Part shown: piece by piece, positions 8,300 to 18,253 of the stretch
Layout of the letters: every line of letters begins with the position of its first letter
How positions within the stretch are numbered: the stretch's first letter is position 1
Assembly (NCBI RefSeq): GCF_000621625.1
Contig: NZ_JHXV01000026.1
Coordinates: 1-64,000, forward strand
Reading direction: 5' to 3'
Origin: Crocinitomix catalasitica ATCC 23190
GTDB lineage: Bacteria; Bacteroidota; Bacteroidia; Flavobacteriales_D; Crocinitomicaceae
DNA length: 64,000 nucleotides
Notes under the pieces: generated by a model
Database searches by the model: none
Seen by the model: the letters and a program-made list of their open reading frames with translations, nothing else
What the model was told of the DNA's origin: nothing
Position numbers and translations under genes: made by a program

Positions 8300-10510
8300 T
8301 TAATATAATTTGTATTGCCAAATTCCTCTTCCGAAATATCCGACTGTCAACACCTCATGTTCTTTATTATAAATTAGACCTCCGACTTTACAATGAGGAA
8401 GATTATCGCCTAATTTAGTCCATGACCTTTTACCTGATAACATTTTTTTTTCAGCGAAATAAACACCTCTTCTTGTGGCAAAGAAAATTTGACCTCCATT
8501 TTTATCCGAAACGATTAAATTATACCCTCCTGTATTTGAATTAGGGATGTTTTTAGTGATGTCTTTACTTGATTTTAATTTATCCCCCTTATACTTAAGC
8601 AAATAAATCATTCTCTTATCATTCCAACCAACTACTTCTCCATTATACCCCGCTCCATAGGCTATAAAATTGACATTATCCTTTTTAGGATGGCGATCAA
8701 CATCTGCGACCCAATTATTCTCTGGATGCTCTATTTCGATCCAAGAGTTTAAAATCTCTTCTTTAGAAACATTTACATTGGGACATTTAAATAAGCGGTG
8801 TTTGGTCAGTGCATTTCCTGCTTCGTCTTTTGTAAAATGTAAAACGTATGCAATCAATTCGTCAGGATAATATTCTGAAAAAAAGATGCGATATACTTTA
8901 TATGACTCTAACTTGTGCGACGATTTAAAATCTGATAAAACATCAACTGACTCAGCGTTATGCGGTGATAAAGATCTACAAATATTTATATTTCCTTTAT
9001 TAAAGTCATTCGTTTCTTTAAAATTAAAGTATACAATATCATTGTTTTGAGGATCTAATGCCGCATCTAATTCCCACCCTGAATTTTGGACTTTATATAA
9101 GCGATGCAAGTTTATTTTGGTTCTTCCCGAATCGACAGAAAAGTGCAACCCTCCTGAAGTGTATTGATTTGAGGTATAAAGAATTGCAGGATTCTCAGGA
9201 TGAATCAAGTTCTTTAAGCCATCACCACCATTAACAGTTCGCCAAAAGTAATTTCCATCTTTATTAAAATCTGCACGCAGTGAACTACCGTCATGATAAG
9301 TTCCTATAGCGATGTGCTCAGGGTCCATAGCAGAAACGGACATCCCACAAATTTCAGCGATCCCAATACCTTTACTTTTACTTTCCCATGATTCACCTTG
9401 GTCTTCCGAAATATATACTCCGCCGTGCGTACATAGATATACCTTAGATGTGTCAAATGGATCAAATTCGATATACTCAATATCTACGTGATGATCGCGA
9501 CTTAGCGTCATCATACGTTTAGTCTCGAAATTATACTTTTTCATATAGATTCCGTTTCCAACATAAATATAATTTGGATTATGCCTGGGTACATTAAAAT
9601 TATTGCCGTCACCAAAAGTATTTCTTTGCCCTCTTACAAAAAGTTTAAGACTATCTTCTTTTATGACATATTCATGAATTTCACCGGATCTTTCTTTATA
9701 GCTAAATAATAACAAAAGATTATCTCCACGCAGTGTCATTGTCATTTTTGAAATTGTCCATTCAAGTTCATCAATATGCTTTAAAGAAGTTTGATCCAAA
9801 TAATTTTCTTGATCAATTTTAGTTAAATACCACTTACCTTTAAATTCATTGGAAATATACATATACCCAAAAATAAAATCCATATCAAAAACATTTCCTT
9901 GAACATTTGGTAACTTTTCCCAGTAAATATTTCGCGCATTACAATTCTTAGTATAAAAAACACCGCTTGAGGTTAAAATGTACAATTTGTCAGGATCAGT
10001 AGGATGGAATCTCGTGCTATAAATTTTTAAGTAGGGATCATATTCGCCTGTTCGATTTGAGAATACTCTATTCCATGTTGCGCCTTTATCAAAGGTTCGA
10101 AATAGACCTCCATGATCTTTTGAATAACCAGGAGAACTTCCATGCGGATCATGATGAGATACAGCAAACCAAGTATCGCCATTTACGGGGTGAAAATCAG
10201 CCCAAACACACCCAGAATAATTCCATTTATCACTACCTGAATTCTTCCAGTTTTCTCCACCATCAGTCGAATAAAAAAGTCCTCCTGAAAGTGATCCAGC
10301 CAAAAGGTATCCTTCTACATGTTTATTCACTCTAATGAATTCAACCGGCCCAATACCTGCTGCACTAGACTCGTATTTGGTATCTGGCTTTTTATAAGGA
10401 CCAAGCTCTTCCCAAGACTTATTAAGATTATAGGATTGTCCTATGGACAAACAAGGTATTAAAATGAATAAAAGAGAGCATACGAAGCCTTTGAAATTGA
10501 AGATATTCAT
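8300..10510 (-). CDS. Secreted Asp-box (BNR/sortilin-like) beta-propeller protein
   Basis: Encodes 736 residues with a signal peptide (FVCSLLFILIPCLSIGQ, about 1-25). Several Asp-box motifs S/T-x-D-x-G-x-x-W are visible: STDGGENW near residue 80, TFDKGATW near 140 and SEDQGESW near 370, and each follows a G(L/V)(F/Y) strand, which is the pattern of sialidase/VPS10-type propellers. No sialidase catalytic residues (FRIP arginine, Tyr/Glu pair) could be recognised, so it is probably a non-enzymatic propeller, perhaps binding or scaffolding. Unusually for such proteins in T9SS bacteria it ends right after the last propeller strand (GYFGRGIWQYKLY) with no sorting tail. The gene starts 34 bases after the lectin adhesin gene on the same strand, so the two probably share a transcript. 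Confidence 0.85.
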   Translation of the reverse strand: MNIFNFKGFVCSLLFILIPCLSIGQSYNLNKSWEELGPYKKPDTKYESSAAGIGPVEFIRVNKHVEGYLLAGSLSGGLFYSTDGGENWKNSGSDKWNYSGCVWADFHPVNGDTWFAVSHHDPHGSSPGYSKDHGGLFRTFDKGATWNRVFSNRTGEYDPYLKIYSTRFHPTDPDKLYILTSSGVFYTKNCNARNIYWEKLPNVQGNVFDMDFIFGYMYISNEFKGKWYLTKIDQENYLDQTSLKHIDELEWTISKMTMTLRGDNLLLLFSYKERSGEIHEYVIKEDSLKLFVRGQRNTFGDGNNFNVPRHNPNYIYVGNGIYMKKYNFETKRMMTLSRDHHVDIEYIEFDPFDTSKVYLCTHGGVYISEDQGESWESKSKGIGIAEICGMSVSAMDPEHIAIGTYHDGSSLRADFNKDGNYFWRTVNGGDGLKNLIHPENPAILYTSNQYTSGGLHFSVDSGRTKINLHRLYKVQNSGWELDAALDPQNNDIVYFNFKETNDFNKGNINICRSLSPHNAESVDVLSDFKSSHKLESYKVYRIFFSEYYPDELIAYVLHFTKDEAGNALTKHRLFKCPNVNVSKEEILNSWIEIEHPENNWVADVDRHPKKDNVNFIAYGAGYNGEVVGWNDKRMIYLLKYKGDKLKSSKDITKNIPNSNTGGYNLIVSDKNGGQIFFATRRGVYFAEKKMLSGKRSWTKLGDNLPHCKVGGLIYNKEHEVLTVGYFGRGIWQYKLY

Positions 10511-10544
10511 GGAATAAAAATAGATAATTTAAATCGAAGTTACA

Positions 10545-13500
10545 CTACTTCAGTAATGTAAAATGTCCTATTTTTTGATGTTTTTTATCCGTTTTATTCT
10601 CACGAAAAGTAATTTCCCAAATGTACACGTCATCTTGCGCTATTACACCATCATAAGTTCCATTCCATCCATAATTATAATCGTATGATACGAATAATAA
10701 CTCTCCCCATCTATTAAATATTTGTAATTTATAATCATTCGGATAGAACCCTGGTAAAACAACAGGTTTAAATTCTGAATTAAAACCATTCCCGTCAGGT
10801 GTAAAAGCATTAGGAATATAGAATTGTAATACTTCTTCAAGGAGAATTGGTTTCGTGATCGTATCTTCACAACCAAAATCACTTATTGCGATTAGTCTTA
10901 TATTATAATTCGCGTTACCAACTTCAAGATATTCATGACTTGGATTTTCGAGCAGGCTACCAGCTCTATCTCCAAAAGTCCAGATATAAGACGTAGCACC
11001 TTCTGATAAATTTTCAAATTCAACTTCACGATTAAACAAATTAGGTTCCTCTGGATTAAAGTCAAAATCAGCTTTTGGCATCTCCCAAACACAAACCAGA
11101 TCCGTATAACTTGCATCAAGCTTACAACCATTAACTGTAGTAATATCCACCGCAACATCATAGCAATCGGGTTCTGTAAAAGTTGTCGTAAAATTAGTGC
11201 CAATTCCTGTTGTGCCATCACCAATAGTCCATGCCGTATTTGCCATAAGTGCTGGCTCTGTTAAATTACTAAAAGTAACCGTTAAGTCTTCACAACCTTC
11301 GTACTTATCGGCCACGATTGAAACAACAGGTATTGGATACATCGTGAATTTTGTTGTACTTGACGCCGTATTCTCACAACCAGTACTTACTTCTAAAGTA
11401 TAAGTAATAGTTAACATAGGATTTAGTGTGTGAACAGGACCAATTAGTGTAGTTGCATCTAAGTTATTCGACCATGAATACGTAATAGGATTTGGACCGC
11501 CTCCAACAGCTTCGCCAAACAAATTCACTTCATCCCCTGGACAAATTGACCTGTCAGGCCCCGTAATAACCGACAAAGGCGTATACTGAGCAACGTCAAC
11601 TTCTTCAATAGATGAAACACAGGTATTCGCATCAATCACCTGTAATCTGTGCACACCAATCACATCAGTAATTAAACATGCATCTACCGCAACTCTTCCA
11701 TCCCATTCATAACTATACGGCATCGTACCTCCAGTAACCGTTGGACATAAGTTAGCCATTCCTCCTAAACAAATAGTTGTATCAAGACCCAAAGTCATAT
11801 TTAATAATGTTGGTTCCATTATTTCAACCTCCATCGTTGCTTCACAATCATTTTCATCTTTCACGACTATTGTATAATTGTCACTTGTTAAACCGTCAAA
11901 AACTGGAGATAATTGGAATGGCCCACCTTCAAGACTATAAGTATAAGTACCTGTTCCGCCTATTGCTTCAATTTCAATTTCACCATCTGAAAAACCATTA
12001 CAAGAAACATCTGTAATAACAACATTATCTATTTCCAATAAATCAGGTTCAACAACGATTAGTGCTAGTTCTTCAATACATAAATTATCATCTCGAATTT
12101 GCGTTGGGTACAGTCCTGGAGACAAATCTGTAAACACCCCTGATAGCTGAAAATCCATTCCCGCATTAACACTATATTCGATTGTGCCAACACCACCTGA
12201 ACCTGTCAATTCTATTTGTCCGTCCAAATCACCAAAACACGTCACTTGTGTTACACTAAAAGGATCGATAACAAGCGGCGTAGGCTCTGTTAAAACCACC
12301 GTACTATCGGCTGAGCAGCCGTCAGCATCAAAAATCACAATATCATAAGTACCACTAGCCAAGTCAGGGAACGAATTCGTCGGTCCAAAAGCAGCACCTC
12401 CATCAATACTATACGAATATGGTGCTAATCCACCAGAAGCGAATACCTCTATCGCTCCACTTGCATCATTAAAACAAGATAAATCAGTTGCAGTTATCGC
12501 ATCAATTTCAACATCACTAAGGTCTTCAACTTCTACCTCAGCAAAAATTCGACAACCAACATCATCCGTTACGACAATATCATAAACATCACCAGGTAAA
12601 AAATCAAAGAAATTACTCGCTTGAGTCGTCACCCCCCCATCAATACTATATTCAAAAGGCCCAACTCCATCCCTTATTCGAATTAAAATTGAACCATCGT
12701 TGGCAGGAACACAACTTTCAGCCGTAACCACAACTCCAATAAAACGAAATGGAGAATCTAATCTTACTATTCCATCAGTTCTAACTTCACACCCGTTTCC
12801 ATCAGTTACCACTATACGGTAGGTCCCATTTAATAAATCTGTAAATTCATTATCCGCTTGAAAAGTCACGCCATTATCAATACTATATGAATACGGCAAG
12901 GTACCACCTGAAACTGTTATAGTCATGCTTCCATTGCTCATTCCACAACTTGCATTAGTAGTTGTTACATCTGTAATTTCAAGTAAGTCTGGCTCAACTA
13001 TTGTAACAGTTGCAGATCCTGGACACCCAGTAGCGTCTAATACTTCGACAGTGTATGTATTAGGGGGTAAATCAGTTATATCTGCAGTTATATCTGCCAA
13101 TGGTGTATCCCAAACATAAGAATAAGGTCCAAGTCCTGTAAGTGGATCAGCAAGAGCGGTTCCATCGTCATCGCCAAAACAAGTCACATCTGTTTTCGTT
13201 ATATCGATATCTAAAGGATCAAGCACTTCAATATCTAGCGTTGCTGTCGATTCACATCCTGAAATATCCGTTACAGTTAATTCGACCGTATAAATCCCAA
13301 CCGCATCAAAAACATGTATTGGGTTTTGTTCGATCGATGTAGTTAAATCGTCAAAATCCCAACTATAACTAATTATTTCAATATCATCATAATTTAATTC
13401 ACTCGATGATAAATCCGTAAATTCAACTGGCTGACCGACACAGACCGTTTCCAAGTCCGCAGAAAAATCAGCTGTACGATACATACAAACAGTTTGGGTA

Positions 13501-14114
13501 TTAAAAACACCACCTGTTCCACCTGTCATTCCGAAAAACACATCCGGAACGCCTCCAAAATGAGCTGCTACTAAATCTTCAGTATGCGTAAAAATAATCG
13601 TACCATCCAACGAAACAACAAAGTCTAAAGTAACTGGATCCCAGGTGATATTTAATAAATGATAAGTGTCATCTTCGATATTTGCGATAGCAAAAGGTCC
13701 CTCAAGGTTATGCTCTACATCCCCACCAGAACTCATTCCTATATGATCATCTGAGATATCAGAAGCAACTGTTGGAGAACTATTCCACGTATCAATTTCT
13801 ACCGCGATTGAATTTAAAATTCCTTCGTAACCTAAGCCATACCCTAAAGTTCCAGTACCTGTTCCGGCTTGTCGCATTGAGAACGTCATTCCATCTGCAC
13901 CCCAAACATCATCCGCTCCTAGGTTCACCTCAAAAGTAAAATCAAAAGGATTGGAAAGATCTATTGTAGTTGGACTCCAAACAGAACCTCCCTGAGCAGC
14001 TGCATCAGTTAATTCAAAACAATCACAGTCACCAGTTGTACTTCCGCTAGTCACCATTTGCGCGGACAAAACCTGACAAATAAATAAAAACACGAATGTT
14101 ATTCTAAGATACAT
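10545..14114 (-). CDS. T9SS type-B secreted adhesin: L-type lectin domain, SprB repeats, PKD domains
   Basis: Encodes 1189 residues. Signal peptide 1-18 (LRITFVFLFICQVLSAQ). Residues about 30-220 form a bacterial L-type (legume-like) lectin domain: GADGMTFSMRQ, GIAVEIDTW-like segment NSIAVEIDTWNS, DHIGM and a late beta strand LDFVVSLDGT. A PKD domain follows (YSWDFDD, IHVFDAVGIYTVELTV), then six SprB-type repeats each opening with a V(S/T)C..xxDG motif and containing PYSYS(I/W)DGG, one shorter related unit, and one more PKD domain (WTFGDRAGS). The C-terminus is a type-B T9SS sorting domain: IPNAFTPDGNGFNSEF, IFNRWGELLF, GWNGTYDG and FTLLK. Family knowledge points to a carbohydrate-binding surface filament like SprB, which acts in gliding; adhesion or glycan capture is inferred. 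Confidence 0.93.
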   Translation of the reverse strand: MYLRITFVFLFICQVLSAQMVTSGSTTGDCDCFELTDAAAQGGSVWSPTTIDLSNPFDFTFEVNLGADDVWGADGMTFSMRQAGTGTGTLGYGLGYEGILNSIAVEIDTWNSSPTVASDISDDHIGMSSGGDVEHNLEGPFAIANIEDDTYHLLNITWDPVTLDFVVSLDGTIIFTHTEDLVAAHFGGVPDVFFGMTGGTGGVFNTQTVCMYRTADFSADLETVCVGQPVEFTDLSSSELNYDDIEIISYSWDFDDLTTSIEQNPIHVFDAVGIYTVELTVTDISGCESTATLDIEVLDPLDIDITKTDVTCFGDDDGTALADPLTGLGPYSYVWDTPLADITADITDLPPNTYTVEVLDATGCPGSATVTIVEPDLLEITDVTTTNASCGMSNGSMTITVSGGTLPYSYSIDNGVTFQADNEFTDLLNGTYRIVVTDGNGCEVRTDGIVRLDSPFRFIGVVVTAESCVPANDGSILIRIRDGVGPFEYSIDGGVTTQASNFFDFLPGDVYDIVVTDDVGCRIFAEVEVEDLSDVEIDAITATDLSCFNDASGAIEVFASGGLAPYSYSIDGGAAFGPTNSFPDLASGTYDIVIFDADGCSADSTVVLTEPTPLVIDPFSVTQVTCFGDLDGQIELTGSGGVGTIEYSVNAGMDFQLSGVFTDLSPGLYPTQIRDDNLCIEELALIVVEPDLLEIDNVVITDVSCNGFSDGEIEIEAIGGTGTYTYSLEGGPFQLSPVFDGLTSDNYTIVVKDENDCEATMEVEIMEPTLLNMTLGLDTTICLGGMANLCPTVTGGTMPYSYEWDGRVAVDACLITDVIGVHRLQVIDANTCVSSIEEVDVAQYTPLSVITGPDRSICPGDEVNLFGEAVGGGPNPITYSWSNNLDATTLIGPVHTLNPMLTITYTLEVSTGCENTASSTTKFTMYPIPVVSIVADKYEGCEDLTVTFSNLTEPALMANTAWTIGDGTTGIGTNFTTTFTEPDCYDVAVDITTVNGCKLDASYTDLVCVWEMPKADFDFNPEEPNLFNREVEFENLSEGATSYIWTFGDRAGSLLENPSHEYLEVGNANYNIRLIAISDFGCEDTITKPILLEEVLQFYIPNAFTPDGNGFNSEFKPVVLPGFYPNDYKLQIFNRWGELLFVSYDYNYGWNGTYDGVIAQDDVYIWEITFRENKTDKKHQKIGHFTLLK

Positions 14115-14174
14115 GTATTTGTTTGACGTTTAGACAACTCTAACGTTGCTTATAAAAAATAAATTTATAGCTTA

Positions 14175-14203
14175 CAAATATAAGAATTCGCGCAATAAAC
14201 CAA
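14175..14203 (-). promoter_or_regulatory. Promoter of the lectin adhesin gene
   Basis: On the minus strand TTG (14203-14201), an 18-base spacer, then TATATTTG (14182-14175) match the Bacteroidota -33/-7 consensus TTG-N17-23-TAnnTTTG. It fits exactly between the menD stop (14204) and the adhesin start (14114), leaving a leader of about 55-60 bases. Confidence 0.7.
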
Positions 14204-15889
14204 TCAGGAAAAACCCTTAAAGTACTGCTTTAGAATTTGATCACTTGGAATTTCAGCCGTTTTAATCTCTAAGACCGAAGGACGATTATTTTTTTCAATA
14301 TAAAAGGAGTCTATCACGTCCAATAAGACTTCTTTAGAATCAGCTTTAAAATAGTTGATATTAAAAGTATTACATATACCTTGAATATTTGTCTCAATAG
14401 GTGCTACAAATAATTCTCGCTGATCTGATTTTGAAGGACCGTCTATAATTTTAAATATTCCACCACCATTATTATTTATCACGACAATCTTAATGTTCTT
14501 ATCTAAATAATTATTCCACAACGCATTAGAATCATACATAAAAGATAAGTCGCCTGAAATAATCACATTTAATCTCTCTTTATCTGCATGTGCAAAACCA
14601 ACCGCCGTACTAGTTGAACCATCAATTCCACTTACCCCTCTATTGCAATAATAATTAACACCCAATAAAGGGTTAAATAATTGACAATAACGAACAACAG
14701 AACTATTAGACATGTGTAAATTAACATTTACAGGCAGCGTTTCTAGGACATCAGCAATTGCTGTCAGATCTGAAAAAGGAGCAGTTGATATAAAATCATC
14801 ATGTTTCTCATTCGATAATAAATCGGCTTGTTTCCATTTATTCCCAAAATTAGACATTGGTACAGTCTCTAATCCATTTACAAAACGCAAAAATTTATTC
14901 GGACTACATTTGAATGAATGTTTCAATGATTGATAGGTATCCTCTTCAAAATTAAAGATACCAACACGCCAATTGATTTTAGGTTTATGCATTCTAAAGA
15001 ATGCTTTAATTCGTTTAGAAACTATTGCTCCTCCCATCGAAATCAATAAGTCAGGTGCAAAAGCGGGTATATCTTCAGGACTAATGATGGCTAAAGCCCT
15101 ATCAATTGAATGACAAAATTTCTGAAAATTTTGAATATTCGATGTATTCTCTACCAAAATTGCAACTGATGGATCGTTTGCTGTTGCAATTAAAAGGTCT
15201 TTTAAATCTGACCCAGAAGTGAGTTGACCAATTAAAATTAACTTTCGTTCACTTTTTAACCAGCCCGATTCTATTAAAAGTTTTTCTTCATCAGTTAAAC
15301 CAATAGCATTATCATTCTCATTGGATGTGAATACAGGTAAAGTTTCCAATGTTGTTGTTTCATACAATGGTTCAGCCAACGGAATATTGATGTGTACAGG
15401 GCCCTTTGGGAAATTTGAAGCTTCCAAAATGGCTTTATTTACAATATTATCAGCACTACTTACGTCTTCCTTTTTAGGTTGATTGGGCAATTCGTATTGT
15501 GCCTTGATATAATTGGCATAGAGATTCTTTTGACGAATTGTTTGTCCATCACCTTGATCAACCAATTCTGCAGGCCGATCAGCCGTTAAAATAAGTAAGG
15601 GTATATTTCTATAATAAGCCTCTACAATACCTGGCGCATAATTCAAGGGAGCACTTCCAGAGGTACATGTTAAAGCAACGGTTTTACCGCTTGCTTCAGC
15701 AAGACCTAATGCAAAAAATGCTGCAGATCTTTCGTCGTGAATTAAGATAATTTCAATAGAGGGGTGTGCATCAAACGCGATAATTAAAGGTGCGTTTCTT
15801 GATCCAGGTGAAACTACAACTTGTGTAATTCCGTGCTGAACACAAATCTCTACTAAATGGGCAATGTGACTTATTTTTGTTGTTTGCAT
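14204..15889 (-). CDS. menD: 2-succinyl-5-enolpyruvyl-6-hydroxy-3-cyclohexene-1-carboxylate synthase MenD
   Basis: Encodes 561 residues from the ATG at 15889. MenD is a thiamine-diphosphate enzyme that joins isochorismate and 2-oxoglutarate in menaquinone synthesis. Seen: VSPGSRNAPL near residue 26, HDERSAAFFALGLAEASGK with the conserved ThDP-activating Glu, LTCTSGSAPLNYAPGIVEAYY, and a C-terminal ThDP-binding motif GDLSFMYDSNALWNN...INNNGGGIF. Length fits the family. A longer frame opens at an ATG at 15919, but a full promoter with its TACTTTTG box lies inside that extension, so the 15889 start is favoured. No other men genes are present in the window; the upstream two-component genes have no known link to menD. 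Confidence 0.95.
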   Translation of the reverse strand: MQTTKISHIAHLVEICVQHGITQVVVSPGSRNAPLIIAFDAHPSIEIILIHDERSAAFFALGLAEASGKTVALTCTSGSAPLNYAPGIVEAYYRNIPLLILTADRPAELVDQGDGQTIRQKNLYANYIKAQYELPNQPKKEDVSSADNIVNKAILEASNFPKGPVHINIPLAEPLYETTTLETLPVFTSNENDNAIGLTDEEKLLIESGWLKSERKLILIGQLTSGSDLKDLLIATANDPSVAILVENTSNIQNFQKFCHSIDRALAIISPEDIPAFAPDLLISMGGAIVSKRIKAFFRMHKPKINWRVGIFNFEEDTYQSLKHSFKCSPNKFLRFVNGLETVPMSNFGNKWKQADLLSNEKHDDFISTAPFSDLTAIADVLETLPVNVNLHMSNSSVVRYCQLFNPLLGVNYYCNRGVSGIDGSTSTAVGFAHADKERLNVIISGDLSFMYDSNALWNNYLDKNIKIVVINNNGGGIFKIIDGPSKSDQRELFVAPIETNIQGICNTFNINYFKADSKEVLLDVIDSFYIEKNNRPSVLEIKTAEIPSDQILKQYFKGFS

Positions 15890-15900
15890 AAATTCAGGTA

Positions 15901-15930
15901 CAAAAGTAGTCTGAATCACTATTTAAACAA
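15901..15930 (-). promoter_or_regulatory. Promoter of menD
   Basis: Minus strand TTG (15930-15928), 19-base spacer, TACTTTTG (15908-15901): a full match to the Bacteroidota consensus. Predicted transcription start is near 15897, eight or so bases ahead of the ATG at 15889. It lies between the response-regulator stop (15937) and menD, so menD need not depend on the two-component operon. Confidence 0.75.
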
Positions 15931-15936
15931 AGAATG

Positions 15937-16629
15937 TTACTCATTTTTAATTAATAATTTAAACCCTTTGCCGTGAACATTAATAATTTCAACTAAGTCA
16001 GAAACTCCTACGTACTTTCTTAATTTTGTGATATAAACATCCATACTTCGACCATTAAAGTAATTATCATCACCCCAAACCTGTCTTAAAGCTTCATTTC
16101 TATCCAAAACATCCTCTTGACTTTTTACCAGTAAATAAAATAAATCATTTTCTTTCGTAGTCAATTTTTTTGTTTCACCATCCTTTGTGATCGTTTGCTG
16201 AAGGAAATCATAAGTTAGGTCTCCAACTTCAAAAGTGGTGGCTTTTTTACCCTCCTTATAAGATCTTTTAAGAATTGCATTAAGGCGAGCAAGAAGCTCT
16301 TCCATTGCAAATGGCTTTGTAAGATAGTCATCTCCACCAGCTTTAAACCCTTGCAATTTATCTTCTTTCATTGACTTCGCAGTTAAGAAGAGAATCGGAA
16401 TCTCATCATCAGTTTCTCTGATTTCTTTAGCAACAGTAAAGCCATCTTTATTCGGCATCATGACATCTAAAATCACAAAGTCGAACATACTCTCCTTAAA
16501 ACGTTTAAGTGCAATTTCACCATCAACACATAAAGTGACATCAAATGACTTTGCTTTTAAATAATTAGATAATAATGTACCAAGATTGGTATCATCTTCT
16601 GCTAATAAAATTTTTATTTTCTCACTCAT
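15937..16629 (-). CDS. OmpR/PhoB-family response regulator (RprY-like)
   Basis: Encodes 230 residues from the ATG at 16629; the frame opens two codons earlier at a TTG that is less likely. An N-terminal receiver domain shows the acidic pair (EDD at 11-13), phospho-acceptor Asp55 (VILDVMMP), Thr83 (FLTA) and Lys105 (LTKPF). The C-terminal winged-helix DNA-binding domain (about 130-228) has LTTKENDLFYLLVKSQEDVLDRNEALRQVWGD and the closing GKGFKL. The start overlaps the end of the histidine-kinase gene by eight bases, showing one operon and probable translational coupling. In Bacteroidota the closest described pair is RprX/RprY. Target genes cannot be told from the sequence. Confidence 0.93.
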   Translation of the reverse strand: MSEKIKILLAEDDTNLGTLLSNYLKAKSFDVTLCVDGEIALKRFKESMFDFVILDVMMPNKDGFTVAKEIRETDDEIPILFLTAKSMKEDKLQGFKAGGDDYLTKPFAMEELLARLNAILKRSYKEGKKATTFEVGDLTYDFLQQTITKDGETKKLTTKENDLFYLLVKSQEDVLDRNEALRQVWGDDNYFNGRSMDVYITKLRKYVGVSDLVEIINVHGKGFKLLIKNE

Positions 16630-18232
16630 TTCCAATGTTAATTTTAAATGTTGAACCTTTGCCTAACGCACTTTTTACATATATTTTTCCGTGATGTAAT
16701 TTTACAATTCCATCGACATAATTTAACCCTAAACCAAAACCTTTCACGTCATGCACATCTCCTGTTGGAACACGGTATAATTTTTCAAATATTTTCTTTT
16801 GATCTTCTTTCTTAATACCAATACCATTATCAACAATCTCGATAACAAAGCCTTTCTTTAACGCCACAAGTTTGATATTGACCTTAGGTTTATTCGTACA
16901 GTACTTTAAGGCATTATCTAATAAATTATAAAGAATATTAGAAAAATGTATTCGATCAACATCCCATACAATTTCATCTAATTGGTCAATAACTATTGAA
17001 CCTGATTTGTTTTTAAACCTAATTTGAAAAGCATCGACAACTTCTTTGAGAATTTCGTGGACTTTAGTTTCCGTTAGACTCAAACGCATTTTACCTTTAT
17101 CGAATAATGAAGATTGTAAGACTTTTTCTACCAATTTAGCCAACCTCTTATTTTCTTGATCAATCATCCCAATATATGACCCGATTGTTTCTTTATCGCT
17201 ATAAACATCAGGATCATTAATCGCTTCGCAAGCCAAAGAAATAGTTGAAATTGGTGTTTTCAATTCGTGGGTCATATTCCCAATAAAGTCATTCTTGATC
17301 TCTGAGAGTTGTTTTTGTTTATAGATTGTTGATACTGATAAATAGAAAGCAATTACAATAATCAATGCCAATAAGAAAGAAGCTAATAATGTACCTGCCA
17401 TTTCTCTCCATATATAAAATTTCTTAGATGGAAATTCTATCCTAATTTGATAATTAGAAGGCACGATATCATTCGGATAAAGATAACTACTATAAACAGC
17501 CCCTTGCAGTGTCTTATTATAATGATCACTATGTGTTAAGAAATCAACCTTAACATCTTTTTGATCAACGACATTATAAGCAAAACTCGTGTCTAAACCA
17601 AACCTAAATAAATTTTTGTACAATAACGAATCTAATACCTTTAAGTTTAGACGCAATTTAATATCGTCATAATAATTATTGGTGAACATATTCAATGTAA
17701 GCTCATTTAAGAAACGTGCTTTTTTCACAATTTGTCTTTCATACGAATTGCTTAATTGAATGGCGATTGAATTGGTATCTTGTAATGACAAAACACTTCC
17801 TTCGATACCCGTATTCACCAAATCATTGAAGTTTTTCGCAAAAATTCTTTGCTCAGTCAAAACTCCTGTTGCAGAATCCAAAGACATCCCTGTCACGACA
17901 AGGAATCGATACGTTTCTCCATCTTTTACGATTGCCGTATCTCGAATTTGGATTGATTCATCAACATGCATAACATCTCCGAATTCAGTATTCAAAAAGT
18001 CGGCATAAGAACCTTGCAAACCCTGATCATATAAATCAGGATGCATAAACCGGGTAGCTTCAACCTTTTCAAGATCTTTAGCCGTCGATTCTAACGCATT
18101 CATTACCTTCTCACTTAATTGAGCTTGTGTAATATCGTATACATTCTTAATCCAATAAGACTGTATCAACAGTAAGCCAGACAAGGCCACTGACATCAAT
18201 ATTAATATTATTTTGAATCTGTTTTTGTTCAA
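16622..18232 (-). CDS. Sensor histidine kinase (RprX-like)
   Basis: Encodes about 536 residues from a TTG at 18232. The frame also opens at a TTG at 18256, but that codon is the last three bases of a TACATTTG promoter box, so it should be untranscribed; no ATG exists before the first membrane helix. Two membrane helices (about 7-25 and 279-301) flank a periplasmic sensor of some 250 residues with no recognised fold. Then come HisKA with phospho-acceptor His322 (NMTHELKTPIST) and a HATPase domain with the N box (NILYNLLDNALKYC), DNGIGI and GFGLGLNYV. It phosphorylates the response regulator encoded immediately downstream with an eight-base overlap. The kinase is intact; the signal it senses is unknown. 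Confidence 0.92.
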   Translation of the reverse strand: MNKNRFKIILILMSVALSGLLLIQSYWIKNVYDITQAQLSEKVMNALESTAKDLEKVEATRFMHPDLYDQGLQGSYADFLNTEFGDVMHVDESIQIRDTAIVKDGETYRFLVVTGMSLDSATGVLTEQRIFAKNFNDLVNTGIEGSVLSLQDTNSIAIQLSNSYERQIVKKARFLNELTLNMFTNNYYDDIKLRLNLKVLDSLLYKNLFRFGLDTSFAYNVVDQKDVKVDFLTHSDHYNKTLQGAVYSSYLYPNDIVPSNYQIRIEFPSKKFYIWREMAGTLLASFLLALIIVIAFYLSVSTIYKQKQLSEIKNDFIGNMTHELKTPISTISLACEAINDPDVYSDKETIGSYIGMIDQENKRLAKLVEKVLQSSLFDKGKMRLSLTETKVHEILKEVVDAFQIRFKNKSGSIVIDQLDEIVWDVDRIHFSNILYNLLDNALKYCTNKPKVNIKLVALKKGFVIEIVDNGIGIKKEDQKKIFEKLYRVPTGDVHDVKGFGLGLNYVDGIVKLHHGKIYVKSALGKGSTFKINIGNE

Positions 18233-18253
18233 TTTAGGATAGGATTTAAACCT

